64,000 bases of DNA from Candidatus Zixiibacteriota bacterium (GTDB lineage: Bacteria > Zixibacteria > MSB-5A5 > GN15 > FEB-12): the NCBI GenBank assembly GCA_035380245.1, contig DAOSXA010000003.1, positions 558,001-622,000 on the forward strand. The letters are read 5' to 3'. Positions 26,689-35,405 of the stretch are shown here, in pieces; position 1 is the first letter of the stretch, and the number at the start of each line of letters is the position of its first letter. The notes under the pieces were generated by a model. The model saw only the letters and a program-made list of their open reading frames with translations. It was not told where the DNA came from and did no database searches. The position numbers and the translations under genes are program-made.

Positions 26689-27072
26689 TTAGTCGAAATC
26701 AACCAGGCGGTCTTTTTCCCATTCATCCCCAATAATTCCGGAGGCAATAGCGTCGGCTTCGCGAACTCGGCGGGCGTCGACAAAAAACGACCAGCCCCCG
26801 CCTATCGGGGCATAAGAACTCGGGCCAAGTTGACCGGTGACACCAAAATGGCCGGTTCCTGATCTCATTACAACCGGTATGCCGGCACTCTCGATAGCTT
26901 CCTTGACCATTTCGGCTGTTGAGGCTGAGTTTATACGAGCCAACTGGACCCATTCAATGTCCTCATCCTCTTCGTCTTGTGCCGGGAGTGCATCAACCAG
27001 CTTGACGCAACAATCGGGACACTCGGTTATGCCCGGTTCATATTCATACCCACATTTTGGACAAAACGGCAT
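26689..27072 (-). CDS. Zinc-ribbon protein with DUF2007-like signal-transducing domain
   Basis: I start at the ATG at 27072 (MPFCPKCGYEYEPGITECPD) because GGAGG lies five bases upstream. The longer frame from 27084 adds only four residues and would overlap that ribosome site. The N-terminus is a CPKC/CPDC zinc ribbon (residues 4-22), followed by an acidic linker and a domain of about 75 residues (VQLARINSASTAEMVKEAIE, then SAGIPVVMR and FFVDARRVREADAI). That resembles the DUF2007 family of putative PII-like small domains. Cytoplasmic, about 127 residues. Function unknown; such proteins are widespread and uncharacterised. It is monocistronic as far as I can see. Confidence 0.78.
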   Translation of the reverse strand: MPFCPKCGYEYEPGITECPDCCVKLVDALPAQDEEDEDIEWVQLARINSASTAEMVKEAIESAGIPVVMRSGTGHFGVTGQLGPSSYAPIGGGWSFFVDARRVREADAIASGIIGDEWEKDRLVDFD

Positions 27073-27383
27073 AATTGCCTCCATGAGTATTAAATTTCTT
27101 TCGAAAATCTAACTGTATGTACTCATTTATCCAAGTTTAATTCACCTCAGGATAACTATTCACGATTAAAAACAGGCGGGGGGCTGTCTGCAATTAGTCC
27201 ATACCCCGATAAGGACTGCCGGGTAATCAGACATTTCCAGGTGATCTTTGGCCTGATATTTTCGCTTGAGCCGGTGAGTATTATAGCATACTTTCACCGG
27301 GATTGAACTTATGAGTCCAACCGGCATTTAATAGTCAATAACGAATATACGGAACGAACGGATACGAATATGAGGAGTAAATC
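27073..27383. other. Divergent intergenic region with a strong hairpin
   Basis: This gap separates the zinc-ribbon gene (minus) from the second S8 protease (plus). CCGGTGA (27271-27277) and TCACCGG (27294-27300) enclose a further GTAT/ATAC pairing around a TATAGC loop, giving an 11-pair imperfect stem about 85 bases before the protease ATG. It may be an operator between divergent genes or part of the protease leader. AT-rich DNA follows at 27325-27370. I see no gene. Confidence 0.5.
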
Positions 27384-29249
27384 ATGAACCGAATCGCTTT
27401 ATCCTGCTTAACCCTGGTAATTGCGGCTTTTTTACTGGCGCCCATGGTGTCGGCGGAGAAGATCAAAATCGAGAAGCTCGATGATCTGCCGCGCCACACC
27501 TACACCGTTTCAGAGAAAGCCGCCGATCTGATCGTCGATGATACGGCTCTTATGACGCTGGCCCACGCGCTCAAGACCGACCTCGAAGATGACCTTTTGA
27601 AATACGACATTTCGGACAAGACCACTCTTAAGGGATACTATGGCATTTTAGCCTCCATTGCCATGCTTGACAAAGACTACGACAAAGCTGCGGAGTTCTA
27701 CAACAAGTCCCGTGAGCTAGAGGATAAAGAATCGACGCGGCTGACGGCCGGATTACTAAGTCAGTCTTATATCGTTGCCGCCAGATCTGGAAGCGATGGT
27801 TTTAACACCGCTTTGGCACAGGAATACACGCGCCGAGTCAATGAGCTGCCGTATGATGTCGTTCAAGCGGATATCGAATCATCCAAGGCTCAGGCCGAGA
27901 TGATAAGTAAGAACTTCATTGTTGGACTGATCGACAGTCGCCTCCAGCCGATTCTCGACAAGAGTGGCGGTGAGTTAAGCAAAGATCTGGCCGCCCAACT
28001 GGTTCGGTTCGGTTACACGCTGCGCTATTATCTGCCGTATCAGGAAATGGTTAAAACTGTCCTGACGGCCTATTTGGATTCACACAAAACGGAGAAAGCC
28101 GACATCTGGGCTGACCGTGATGTAATTCTTACCGAGGGTGAAGGAAAAAGTCCGGTTATAATCTGTATCTGGGATTCGGGCACCGACACGACCGTTTATG
28201 CCGATCAACTCTGGACCAACACGGCAGAGATTCCGGATAACGGTATCGATGACGACAACAATGGATTCATCGACGACGTCCACGGCATCGCCTATACGCT
28301 GTACTCTGATAAGACAACCGATCTGCTCTATCCGATTGGCGACGTGGAGAGTGAGCGGCCTCGTTTGCAGCGTCTTATGAAGGGCGTGTTCGATATGCAG
28401 TATAATATCGACAGCGATGAATCACGCGAGATTAAGGAAACTCTCTCGACCCTCAAGCCCGAAGAGGTTCAACCGTTTATTGAGGATATCAGTAAGTACG
28501 GCAATTTATGCCATGGCACCCACGTAGCCGGAATCGCTCTTGCCGGGAATCCTTATGCCCGCCTGCTGACTTCGCGTCTGACCTTTGATTATCGCATGAT
28601 CGGTGATGTCCCGACTGTCAAGCAGGCTCGTAAAGACTCTGTGGCGACGGTAGAAACGATCCAATATTACAAGGACAACGGTGTCCGCGTGGTCAATATG
28701 AGCTGGGGTGGTGATCTGGCGGGTATCGAGAGTGCGCTGGAGGAACACAACGCCGGTGGAACGCCCGAAGAACGCAAGGCCCTTGCTCGGGAGATTTTTG
28801 AGATCGGCAAAGGTGCTCTGTACGAATCGATTAAAGACGCGCCGGAAATTCTGTTCATTACTTCAGCCGGCAACGAAAACAACGATGTTAAGTTCGATGA
28901 GTCCTTACCCAGCGGCCTCGATTTGCCTAACATCCTGTCGGTCGGAGCGGTCGATCAGGCCGGTGATGAGACCAGTTTCACCAGTTTTGGCAAAGTCGAT
29001 GTCTACGCCAACGGCTTCGAAGTCCCCAGTTTCGTTCCTGGTGGCGACCAGCTGAGTTTGAGCGGTACTTCACAGGCTTCACCGCAGGTAACCGGTCTGG
29101 CTGCAAAGTTGCTGGCCGTACGTTCCGATCTGACTGTGGCTCAACTCCGTAAGTTGATTCTTGACGGCGCTGATCACGAGCAAGCCGGTGATCGTGAAGT
29201 TGTTCTCATGAATCCGAAGAAGTCGTTCGAGCTTCTCCAGCAGATGTAG
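27384..29249 (+). CDS. Secreted subtilisin-like (S8) protease with long helical N-terminal region
   Basis: A 621-residue protein with signal peptide (MNRIALSCLTLVIAAFLLAP, cleaved near VSA) and GGAG seven bases before the ATG. Residues about 30-250 are largely helical with a TPR-like repeat (YDKAAEFYNKSRELEDKEST), unusual as an S8 N-domain. The catalytic triad is Asp264 (IWDSGTD), His377 (CHGTHVAG) and Ser563 (LSGTSQASP), with the oxyanion Asn in TSAGNENND. After the Asp lies the acidic insert NGIDDDNNGFIDD, also seen in the protease at 9459. There is an insertion of about 90 residues between Asp and His. No C-terminal sorting domain is present, so it is probably periplasmic or released. Confidence 0.92.
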   Translation: MNRIALSCLTLVIAAFLLAPMVSAEKIKIEKLDDLPRHTYTVSEKAADLIVDDTALMTLAHALKTDLEDDLLKYDISDKTTLKGYYGILASIAMLDKDYDKAAEFYNKSRELEDKESTRLTAGLLSQSYIVAARSGSDGFNTALAQEYTRRVNELPYDVVQADIESSKAQAEMISKNFIVGLIDSRLQPILDKSGGELSKDLAAQLVRFGYTLRYYLPYQEMVKTVLTAYLDSHKTEKADIWADRDVILTEGEGKSPVIICIWDSGTDTTVYADQLWTNTAEIPDNGIDDDNNGFIDDVHGIAYTLYSDKTTDLLYPIGDVESERPRLQRLMKGVFDMQYNIDSDESREIKETLSTLKPEEVQPFIEDISKYGNLCHGTHVAGIALAGNPYARLLTSRLTFDYRMIGDVPTVKQARKDSVATVETIQYYKDNGVRVVNMSWGGDLAGIESALEEHNAGGTPEERKALAREIFEIGKGALYESIKDAPEILFITSAGNENNDVKFDESLPSGLDLPNILSVGAVDQAGDETSFTSFGKVDVYANGFEVPSFVPGGDQLSLSGTSQASPQVTGLAAKLLAVRSDLTVAQLRKLILDGADHEQAGDREVVLMNPKKSFELLQQM

Positions 29250-29301
29250 TCATTGGTCGCTACGAGCGAAGCGAAGCAATTTTTACATTCAAGTTTCAGC
29301 A

Positions 29302-29326
29302 AGGCAGGTCTCCCCGAGACCTGCCT
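29302..29326 (+). terminator. Rho-independent terminator after the second S8 protease
   Basis: AGGCAGGTCTC (29302-29312) and GAGACCTGCCT (29316-29326) form a perfect 11-pair stem with a three-base loop, followed by TTGTTTAAT. The core AGGTCTC/GAGACCT recurs in the repeat island at 35633-35649, so this terminator may itself belong to a dispersed palindrome family. Confidence 0.85.
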
Positions 29327-29442
29327 TTGTTTAATCCGTCTTCGGCGATTTTCCAGTCGGTTTCCGTCTCTCTGTATCTACCAAGGATTGCCAAATCCCC
29401 CGGAATCTGACAAGGAAGGGAAGGCTCGGTACGTTTGCTCGT

Positions 29443-30159
29443 TTATCGCTTGTCCTTGATCACCTTGTCGATTTCCTCACGCATGATCATGCGCGCATCG
29501 CCGTCGATGGGATAAGCCTCAATCTCTTCGATAATGAGACTGTCGCCTATGGGCGTATCTCCCATAGTGCCGTCGTCAATGAGACTATCGGGATCGTTAA
29601 CATACCCTACCAGCCAGTCCACTTTGTCTCCGAAGGCTCCAAACCAACGGATTGATCCGCTCGGGTAAACCATGTAAGTAGAGGTGTCAACCTGCCAGTC
29701 CTGAAATGTTTCAGGAAGACTGAGATGTTGCAGCTTGACCAGAGTGTCGGCTCTCACACTCAAGCGAAGAATATCTCCGGATCTGCTGCCGTTGTTTGCC
29801 TTGACAATGATAACTTCCGGCACTCCGTCGCCGTCGAAATCGTGAAGGTTCGCTTCTGTGGTAGTTTCGTAACTTGAAAAATCACTCCAGATGATCTCAC
29901 CGGACTGGTCGGGATAGCTCTTCATCAGGACCACACCGTTGGTGGAAAGGCCGGGGAGGAGACAGTCGCACTTGCTCATTTCGTACAGGATGTATTGAAC
30001 AGGATTGTCGAGCGTCTCGGTGTCATAAAGAATAGTACGGCACTCATCGTCGGTTTGTGCCTGTAAAACCGTATACATAGCGATGATTATTATCCCGCAT
30101 ATAAGGATAGTCTTAACGGTCAGAGCGATCGGGCTGACCCCGGAGTTAATTGCCATCAT
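29443..30159 (-). CDS. Secreted or membrane-anchored protein with one FG-GAP-like motif
   Basis: A 238-residue protein. AGGAG lies before the tandem ATGs at 30159 and 30156. An N-terminal hydrophobic stretch (VKTILICGIIIIAMYTVLQA) acts as a signal peptide or anchor. The mature part has two Cys in MSKCDCLLPG and one FG-GAP/VCBS-like calcium loop, DFDGDGVPEVIIVKAN, near residue 108. That suggests a fragment of a beta-propeller or a small Ca-binding fold. I do not recognise the family. It precedes nothing on its strand until the terminator region of the second S8 protease, so it is probably monocistronic. Confidence 0.65.
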   Translation of the reverse strand: MMAINSGVSPIALTVKTILICGIIIIAMYTVLQAQTDDECRTILYDTETLDNPVQYILYEMSKCDCLLPGLSTNGVVLMKSYPDQSGEIIWSDFSSYETTTEANLHDFDGDGVPEVIIVKANNGSRSGDILRLSVRADTLVKLQHLSLPETFQDWQVDTSTYMVYPSGSIRWFGAFGDKVDWLVGYVNDPDSLIDDGTMGDTPIGDSLIIEEIEAYPIDGDARMIMREEIDKVIKDKR

Positions 30160-30350
30160 AGTCTTCTCCTATGGATATATCTAAACGAATCAATCTTGAT
30201 ACAGGATAGAGGTCTCAACGGTTCCGGTCAACCAGAACGTGTGTGAGAACGGGTTCGGGGTGGATGAATCCGGGGAAACAACTTCACTTCACATGATGTT
30301 TGTGGGAGGCTGATGTCCCTGCCGTCAATCCGACACCATGTTCATGCAAT

Positions 30351-30443
30351 GGCCGGGATTGAAGGAATCCCGGCCGAGACATTTTATTAAGTCAGATTGC
30401 CTTTGATCTGACAGTATGGGGCAGAGTCTTCCGGAGATCTGCC
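30351..30443. other. Three successive stem-loops downstream of the dockerin-protein gene
   Basis: GGCCGGGATT/AATCCCGGCC (30351-30360, 30366-30375), GTCAGAT/ATCTGAC (30391-30397, 30406-30412) and GGCAGA/TCTGCC (30420-30425, 30438-30443) lie in tandem. They begin eight bases after the stop of the minus-strand gene at 30451. The stem nearest the gene is the most probable terminator. None is followed by a long U-run on the minus strand. The remaining gap to 30159 is without visible genes. Confidence 0.6.
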
Positions 30444-30450
30444 TGGAACC

Positions 30451-32610
30451 TTATTCACACGACGGAAACGGTTCGCCGTGCAGAAACATGAAATCGACCA
30501 TGCGTACCAGGTCACTTATGTTCACTGCTCCATCGACGTTCACATCCGCCTCATCGAAACAGGGCGGAGGTGTTCCATCCTCAAATATATACTGAATCAG
30601 CCGAATCAGGTCGACGATATCCACTGAGCCATCGGCGCTGTGGTCGACATTGCCTCGGTTCCGACAGCAGGATGAGGATGTTATGGTTATGCCGGTCGGC
30701 AACGACGTGATGCCGTCGTAAGCAGCATAGGCCTCTACGAGGGTGCCCTCACCGGTATAGAAGAAAAGGGAGTCATGGCTAAGAACATCCGGATTGTCCC
30801 GATAGATGTCCATAAGCACACGGGTGTGGGTTCCATCGAAAGGACGGGATTCGTCGTTCTGCCCCCGGGGTTCCAAGTCTCCTTCGAAAACCAGCAACAC
30901 TGCTCTTACTGAATCGGGGTAGTTCATCCGAACTACCTTATTGTCGACATCCTGTTCGAACTGGACGGTATCGCCTGAGATTGAATTCTTAAGGGGAGGA
31001 GCATCTCCGAATATAACACGCCAGAGATAAACGTAATCATCGAGGGTGAAGAGGAGGTCGTCATTGTTGCAGTCGGTTGCGGCCAACTGGTCTTCGAGAT
31101 CGATATTGAAGACATCTGATCCGAAGACCAGAGCGTTGGCGAATAAGATCGCATCGGCAATTTCATAGGCGAGAAGGTTGAGGTTTACATCTCCTATCAG
31201 AACCGGCATTGGGGCGATAACGGTCGCTGTTCCCCCGCAGAAGTCGACCCTGCGAATAATAGACGAATCTGTAATGCAACTGCTCGGCGCTCCGCAGAAA
31301 GTGGGCATGTCTACATCATCCGTAATATCCAGACCGTATTCGTTGCGTACCGTCTGTGAGATGGAAAGCGTATCACCCGCGGCGTTACTGATGATATTGT
31401 TGCCGCAGTCGAACCATACGAAACGCACCGCGCCGCCGACATCGTACATAGCCGGATCGTCCGTGAAGCGGAAAACAATTTTCGCCAGTGAACCGCTCGC
31501 ATCGGCCAGGCAGGAGGGTGTTCCCGGAACACTCGCCACGTCGGCCACGGCAACGATATGAAGAACGCTGTCCGTGCAAGGTTCTCCACCGCAATTTGCT
31601 TCTCCGCCCAGTCTCCATTCAAAATACTCCCAACCGCAATCGGTCAGGATGGAGCCGGGGAGGACATCCAGAATCTCGACCATCACCTCCGTGTTATACT
31701 GGAGCATTAAATCGAACCCACCCATCTCCAGCCAGGTGTGATAGTTATCAAGAGAGATATACATCGTTTCAGTCGAGCCTAGCTCTACGGTCCAGGCACA
31801 GGAAACACCTATCTGTACCGGAGGGTAATAATTGCCTGTCTCGGCTGTCACGAGAGCAATCCCGTTGCCGTCGACATACGTGGCATTCATCCACATAGAA
31901 GAATCCAACTCGACCAGGCCGACGTCGAAAGTCTCTGTAATAGGATGATTATTATCAGCGACGTAGAAGTAATCTCGATCTACGTGCATCACAAAGTCCC
32001 CCGTACCGATTCCCAGGAGATTGGTCTGAAGAACCGATGTTGTCACGAAGGGGACGCCGGCTCCAACCACATTGTCCACCGCACGCGGGTAGCTGTTGGT
32101 GTACATTACCAGATCATAGCCGCTGAAATCCTCGGTTTCGAGCGCCGTCTGGCTGCCTACTTCCAGGTTGACGGAATCGATCCCAAACACATCCACCAGA
32201 TAATTATAGGCGGCGAGTCCATCCTCGTCGCGCTGGTCCGGGTCCAGCGTACCGTTGTAGGTCGCCAGAAATATCCGGGCCTCGGACGGCGCGGTGTAAT
32301 CCATCGCCCAGGCGACCGTTCTACCGAACAGCTCCCAGCCCGGTTCGGTCATCTGGCTAAGACGGTACATGCCGAAACAGACGTTGTGGCTGGTGGGGTC
32401 GATAATGACCATCGCCGGAATACTGTTGGATACATTGACTTCTACCTGAGTCATCAACTGTTCGTATTCGGCGCGCTCTGACGCGGTGTAACCGTCGTCC
32501 GGTTCAAGTGCGGCAGGGCTTGCGGTCGCGATACCGGCGACTGCAGTTACGAGAGTTAGAACAAAGCCGGTCAGAATACGACCAAGGCTAAGGGCGGTGC
32601 GAAAACGCAT
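30451..32610 (-). CDS. Large secreted protein with two dockerin-like regions
   Basis: A 719-residue protein with signal peptide MRFRTALSLGRILTGFVLTL (cleaved near ATASPAA). GGAGG lies five bases before the ATG. The N-terminal 200 residues look like an alpha/beta domain (ARIFLATYNGTLDPDQRDED, YDLVMYTNSYPRAV). A beta-rich part with TMYISLDNYHTWLEMGGFDL follows, and its strand pattern is like cohesin-type domains, though weakly. An internal GDVNLNLLAYEIADAILFAN segment (about 460-520) and the C-terminal repeats ADGSVDIVDLIRLIQYIFED and DVNVDGAVNISDLVRMVDFM are calcium-binding dockerin-like pairs. Function unknown; it probably takes part in surface or extracellular assembly through the dockerin. 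Confidence 0.8.
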   Translation of the reverse strand: MRFRTALSLGRILTGFVLTLVTAVAGIATASPAALEPDDGYTASERAEYEQLMTQVEVNVSNSIPAMVIIDPTSHNVCFGMYRLSQMTEPGWELFGRTVAWAMDYTAPSEARIFLATYNGTLDPDQRDEDGLAAYNYLVDVFGIDSVNLEVGSQTALETEDFSGYDLVMYTNSYPRAVDNVVGAGVPFVTTSVLQTNLLGIGTGDFVMHVDRDYFYVADNNHPITETFDVGLVELDSSMWMNATYVDGNGIALVTAETGNYYPPVQIGVSCAWTVELGSTETMYISLDNYHTWLEMGGFDLMLQYNTEVMVEILDVLPGSILTDCGWEYFEWRLGGEANCGGEPCTDSVLHIVAVADVASVPGTPSCLADASGSLAKIVFRFTDDPAMYDVGGAVRFVWFDCGNNIISNAAGDTLSISQTVRNEYGLDITDDVDMPTFCGAPSSCITDSSIIRRVDFCGGTATVIAPMPVLIGDVNLNLLAYEIADAILFANALVFGSDVFNIDLEDQLAATDCNNDDLLFTLDDYVYLWRVIFGDAPPLKNSISGDTVQFEQDVDNKVVRMNYPDSVRAVLLVFEGDLEPRGQNDESRPFDGTHTRVLMDIYRDNPDVLSHDSLFFYTGEGTLVEAYAAYDGITSLPTGITITSSSCCRNRGNVDHSADGSVDIVDLIRLIQYIFEDGTPPPCFDEADVNVDGAVNISDLVRMVDFMFLHGEPFPSCE

Positions 32611-32630
32611 ACATACCTCCGATTGATAGT

Positions 32631-32646
32631 GTCCTCCGCGGAGGAC
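32631..32646. promoter_or_regulatory. Perfect 16-bp palindrome before the dockerin-protein gene
   Basis: GTCCTCCGCGGAGGAC reads the same on both strands. It lies 20-36 bases upstream of the ATG at 32610. Its CCTCC could pair in the mRNA either with its own GGAGG or with the GGAGG ribosome site at 32616-32620. It could serve as a DNA operator or an RNA switch. Confidence 0.5.
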
Positions 32647-32839
32647 GATAACGGCACTATCTTATGTGAGCGTTAGCAAGCAGGTATTATAAGAAGCTCG
32701 TTAGTTTGGAGTCGATTAGTAACTACTGAGCACACAACACCCATAGGATACACCCTCTCCGCAAATCTGTCAATGCATTTCCTATTACCTGAGAGTGTGT
32801 GCTATTATGCCGGTAATCGAATGAAGACCCATAAAAAAG

Positions 32840-32913
32840 CACCCCCGGCAGGATTCGAACCTGCTACCCTCTGCTTAGAAGGCAGATGCTCTATCCGAAT
32901 GAGCTACGGGGGC
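32840..32913 (-). tRNA. tRNA-Arg (anticodon TCT)
   Basis: The reverse strand folds as a full 74-base cloverleaf: acceptor GCCCCCG with CGGGGGT (first pair G-U), D arm GCTC/GAGC, anticodon stem TCTGC/GCAGA around CTTCTAA, and T arm GCAGG-TTCGAAT-CCTGC. The discriminator is G and CCA is not encoded. A T-run on the transcribed strand follows directly and should end transcription. The nearby plus-strand frame reading GFEPATLCLEG is its antisense shadow. Confidence 0.97.
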
Positions 32914-32952
32914 GTATTCGATGGGGCAGAGAAAGCAGTCGGAGCTGCATCT

Positions 32953-33032
32953 CCGCCATTATTCGGAACACAAGATAGGAGCTGGAGTTCGCGGTATCAA
33001 GACTAAAATGGCGGCTCCCGGCCTCCGCGAAC
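32953..33032. other. Interleaved inverted repeats (pseudoknot-capable)
   Basis: CCGCCATT (32953-32960) pairs perfectly with AATGGCGG (33007-33014), and GTTCGCGG (32987-32994) pairs perfectly with CCGCGAAC (33025-33032). The order is arm 1, arm 2, arm 1', arm 2', which can form an H-type pseudoknot on either strand. A smaller CGGAG/CTCCG hairpin (32940-32955) overlaps the first arm. The block lies between tRNA-Arg and the gene ending at 33059, both on the minus strand. Confidence 0.45.
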
Positions 33033-33058
33033 CAACCTCATGATCCCGCCTTGAGATG

Positions 33059-33568
33059 CTAAAATCTCAATCTGAGACCCAGGATCGGCGTCGTTTGCCC
33101 GCAACCCTGACGGAGGTTAAGGGCTATTCCAAGGCTCGACTTTCTTCTTTCGCTGTTGTAGACGGCCACTGCCTCTTTTAGATAATGGGCCGATATTCCA
33201 ATGAAGACCAGAGACACTGTGACGAGTGATCCCCCGACAATGACCAATGTTGTATACGGAGATTGCCATTCATCGTTAACGGTCCATACCCCCAGCGTTA
33301 CCCCGATCAAGCCGCTACCCGCATAGCCCACGACCTCTGCAATGTTCGAATAGGTTCTGAACTTGACCATCTGCGCCACGGCCTTCTTGCTGCCGCGCAT
33401 GTGAAGCCGAAGCTCGTCACCGTTTGAGTCCACGTCAACGTAAGTGTGCCCGTCCAAGGCGTATTCGTATCCCGTGAATATGTTCCCTCTGAGGCTTATT
33501 CCCCCCGACGCGGAGGTGGCTGTGCCTATCAGAAGGAAAACGATAATAGATACGCGCAAGCTTGACAT
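33059..33568 (-). CDS. Small exported membrane protein of unknown function
   Basis: A 169-residue protein with GGGAGG five bases before the ATG and a signal peptide (MSSLRVSIIVFLLIGTATSA). After about 60 residues come two hydrophobic segments (VVGYAGSGLIGVTLGVWTV and TTLVIVGGSLVTVSLVFIGI). The C-terminus (SSLGIALNLRQGCGQTTPIL, ending RLRF) ends in an aromatic residue, as many outer-membrane barrel proteins do, but the protein is too short for a normal barrel. I do not recognise it. It lies between glnS and tRNA-Arg on the same strand. Confidence 0.6.
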   Translation of the reverse strand: MSSLRVSIIVFLLIGTATSASGGISLRGNIFTGYEYALDGHTYVDVDSNGDELRLHMRGSKKAVAQMVKFRTYSNIAEVVGYAGSGLIGVTLGVWTVNDEWQSPYTTLVIVGGSLVTVSLVFIGISAHYLKEAVAVYNSERRKSSLGIALNLRQGCGQTTPILGLRLRF

Positions 33569-33614
33569 GGTTCCTCCCTTGAGGTGTCAGATACGATTGC
33601 GGTTTTCAGACAAA

Positions 33615-33639
33615 GGCCGGGACGCCCTCGGTCCCGGCC
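33615..33639 (-). terminator. Probable terminator after glnS
   Basis: GGCCGGGAC (33615-33623) and GTCCCGGCC (33631-33639) form a perfect nine-pair stem 36 bases after the glnS stop on the minus strand. On that strand it is followed only by TTTGTCTG, a weak U-tract. Confidence 0.55.
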
Positions 33640-33674
33640 AAAGTATACCCAAATGTCGCCGTTAGCGCAATCGC

Positions 33675-35405
33675 TCAGGCGCCCTTCTTTTCGATCTTCG
33701 CCCAGGTATCGCGCAGGCCGACCGTACGGTTGAAGATCGGTTTCCCCGGTTTCGAGTCGCCGCAGTCGACGCTGAAATAACCGTGGCGCAGGAACTGGAA
33801 CTGATCCCCCGGGACTGCCTCCGCTAAGCTTGGCTCAACTTTACAGTCGGTCAGCACCTCCAGCGAATCAGGATTCATCCAGGAACGCAGTTCGTCATCA
33901 TCCTTTGCCGAACCGGGCATCTCGTTGGTGAACAGGTTGTCGTACAGACGTACCTCGGCCGTGTAAGCATGTTCGGCCGACACCCATTGCAGTGTTCCCT
34001 TAATCCGGCGACCGTCCGGCGTCGAGCCGCCGCGGCTTTCCGGGTCGTAAGTGCAACGCAGCTCAATCACCTCACCGTTATCGTCTTTAATCACCTCGTT
34101 ACAGGTAATGTAATAAGCATGCTTAAGGCGAACCTCCGAGCCGGGGGAGAGGCGGAAGTATTTCTTCGGAGGATCTTCCAGGAAATCAGTCCGCTCGATG
34201 TATATCTCCCGCGAAAACGGGATCATCCGCGTACCGGCCGATTCATCCTCGGGATTGTTGATCGCCTCGAACTGTTCGACCTGTCCTTCAGGATAGTTGG
34301 TGATCACGACCTTGAGCGGATGCAACACCGCCATCACTCGTTTGGCAGTCAGATTGAGTTCTTCGCGAAGGCCGAAATCCATCAGCGCCATGTCGGCTAC
34401 CGAGCCGCGCTTACGGGCTACACCGACCTTGTCGGCGAACACCCGAATCGAACGCGGGGTATAGCCGCGTCGCCGCAAACCGGCCAGGGTGGGCATACGC
34501 GGATCATCCCAGCCGCGAACGAAGCCCTGCTCCACCAGCCAGCCCAGCCGCCGCTTGCTCATGAGGGTGTAGGTTACCTCGAGACGAGCAAATTCAATCT
34601 GCTGGGGGTGGAAAATACCGAGTTGATCGAGAAACCAGTCGTACAGCGGGCGGTGATCGTCGAACTCCAGCGAGCAGAGGGAGTGAGTGATCCCTTCAAG
34701 CGAGTCGGAGATGCAATGGGTGTAGTCGTACATCGGGTAGATGCACCATTTGTCACCGGTTCGATGATGCTCGGTGTGTTTGATGCGATATATCACCGGG
34801 TCGCGCATGTTCATGTTACCCGAAGCCATGTCGATTTTGGCCCGCAGAGTGTGGGAACCATCGGGAAACTCACCCGCCTTCATCCGCTCGAACAAATCCA
34901 GATTTTCGTCGATCGACCGGTTACGATAAGGGCTTTCCTTGCCCGGTTCGGTCAAAGTCCCCCGATGTTCGCGTATTTCATCGGCGGTCAGGTCGCAGAC
35001 GAATGCTTTACCGTCCTTGATCAACTGCACCGCGAAATCGTAGAGCTTGTCGAAATAGTCGGAGGCGAAATAGAGGCGATCCTCCCAGTCGAAGCCGAGC
35101 CAGCGGATATCCTCCATGATGCCGTCAACGAATTCCTGTTCCTCTTTGGCCGGATTGGTGTCGTCGAAGCGCAGATTGCACAGCCCATGATAATCGCGGG
35201 CGACGCCGAAATTCAGACAGATCGACTTGGCGTGACCGATGTGCAAATGGCCGTTCGGTTCCGGAGGGAAACGGGTGTGCACGCGACCTTTGTGTTTGCC
35301 GGTTTTGTTGTCTTCATCGATAATGTCTCGGATGAAGTTGCTCGTGGGAGCGCCGTCGGACAGCGGTGAGCCGTCGTTGGTTGGGATAGTATCGGGATTG
35401 TTCAT
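33675..35405 (-). CDS. glnS: Glutamine-tRNA ligase
   Basis: I start at the ATG at 35405 (MNNPDTIPTNDGSPLSDGAP) because AAGGAG lies seven bases upstream. The longer frame from 35504 adds 33 residues without a ribosome site. The 576-residue product is close to the 554 of E. coli. Class I signatures are RFPPEPNGHLHIGHAKS, with the HIGH at residues 55-58, and MSKRR (KMSKS-type) after VTYTL. The PEPNG sequence marks GlnRS rather than GluRS. The C-terminal anticodon-binding beta-barrel domains follow. It charges tRNA-Gln directly, so the organism need not rely on the amidotransferase route for this tRNA. It appears monocistronic. Confidence 0.97.
   Translation of the reverse strand: MNNPDTIPTNDGSPLSDGAPTSNFIRDIIDEDNKTGKHKGRVHTRFPPEPNGHLHIGHAKSICLNFGVARDYHGLCNLRFDDTNPAKEEQEFVDGIMEDIRWLGFDWEDRLYFASDYFDKLYDFAVQLIKDGKAFVCDLTADEIREHRGTLTEPGKESPYRNRSIDENLDLFERMKAGEFPDGSHTLRAKIDMASGNMNMRDPVIYRIKHTEHHRTGDKWCIYPMYDYTHCISDSLEGITHSLCSLEFDDHRPLYDWFLDQLGIFHPQQIEFARLEVTYTLMSKRRLGWLVEQGFVRGWDDPRMPTLAGLRRRGYTPRSIRVFADKVGVARKRGSVADMALMDFGLREELNLTAKRVMAVLHPLKVVITNYPEGQVEQFEAINNPEDESAGTRMIPFSREIYIERTDFLEDPPKKYFRLSPGSEVRLKHAYYITCNEVIKDDNGEVIELRCTYDPESRGGSTPDGRRIKGTLQWVSAEHAYTAEVRLYDNLFTNEMPGSAKDDDELRSWMNPDSLEVLTDCKVEPSLAEAVPGDQFQFLRHGYFSVDCGDSKPGKPIFNRTVGLRDTWAKIEKKGA

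Noticed and set aside
30351..30443. CRISPR-like repeat series
   Set aside because: The three stem-loops have different sequences and irregular spacing; there are no identical direct repeats with spacers.
32773..33006. Plus-strand frame reading GFEPATLCLEG
   Set aside because: This is the well-known antisense translation of a tRNA T arm; the tRNA-Arg at 32840-32913 explains it.
33969..35369. A 466-codon open frame on the plus strand
   Set aside because: It is the exact antisense of glnS. The protein on the minus strand has unmistakable class I synthetase motifs, while this frame has no ribosome site or recognisable domain. It is kept open by codon bias.
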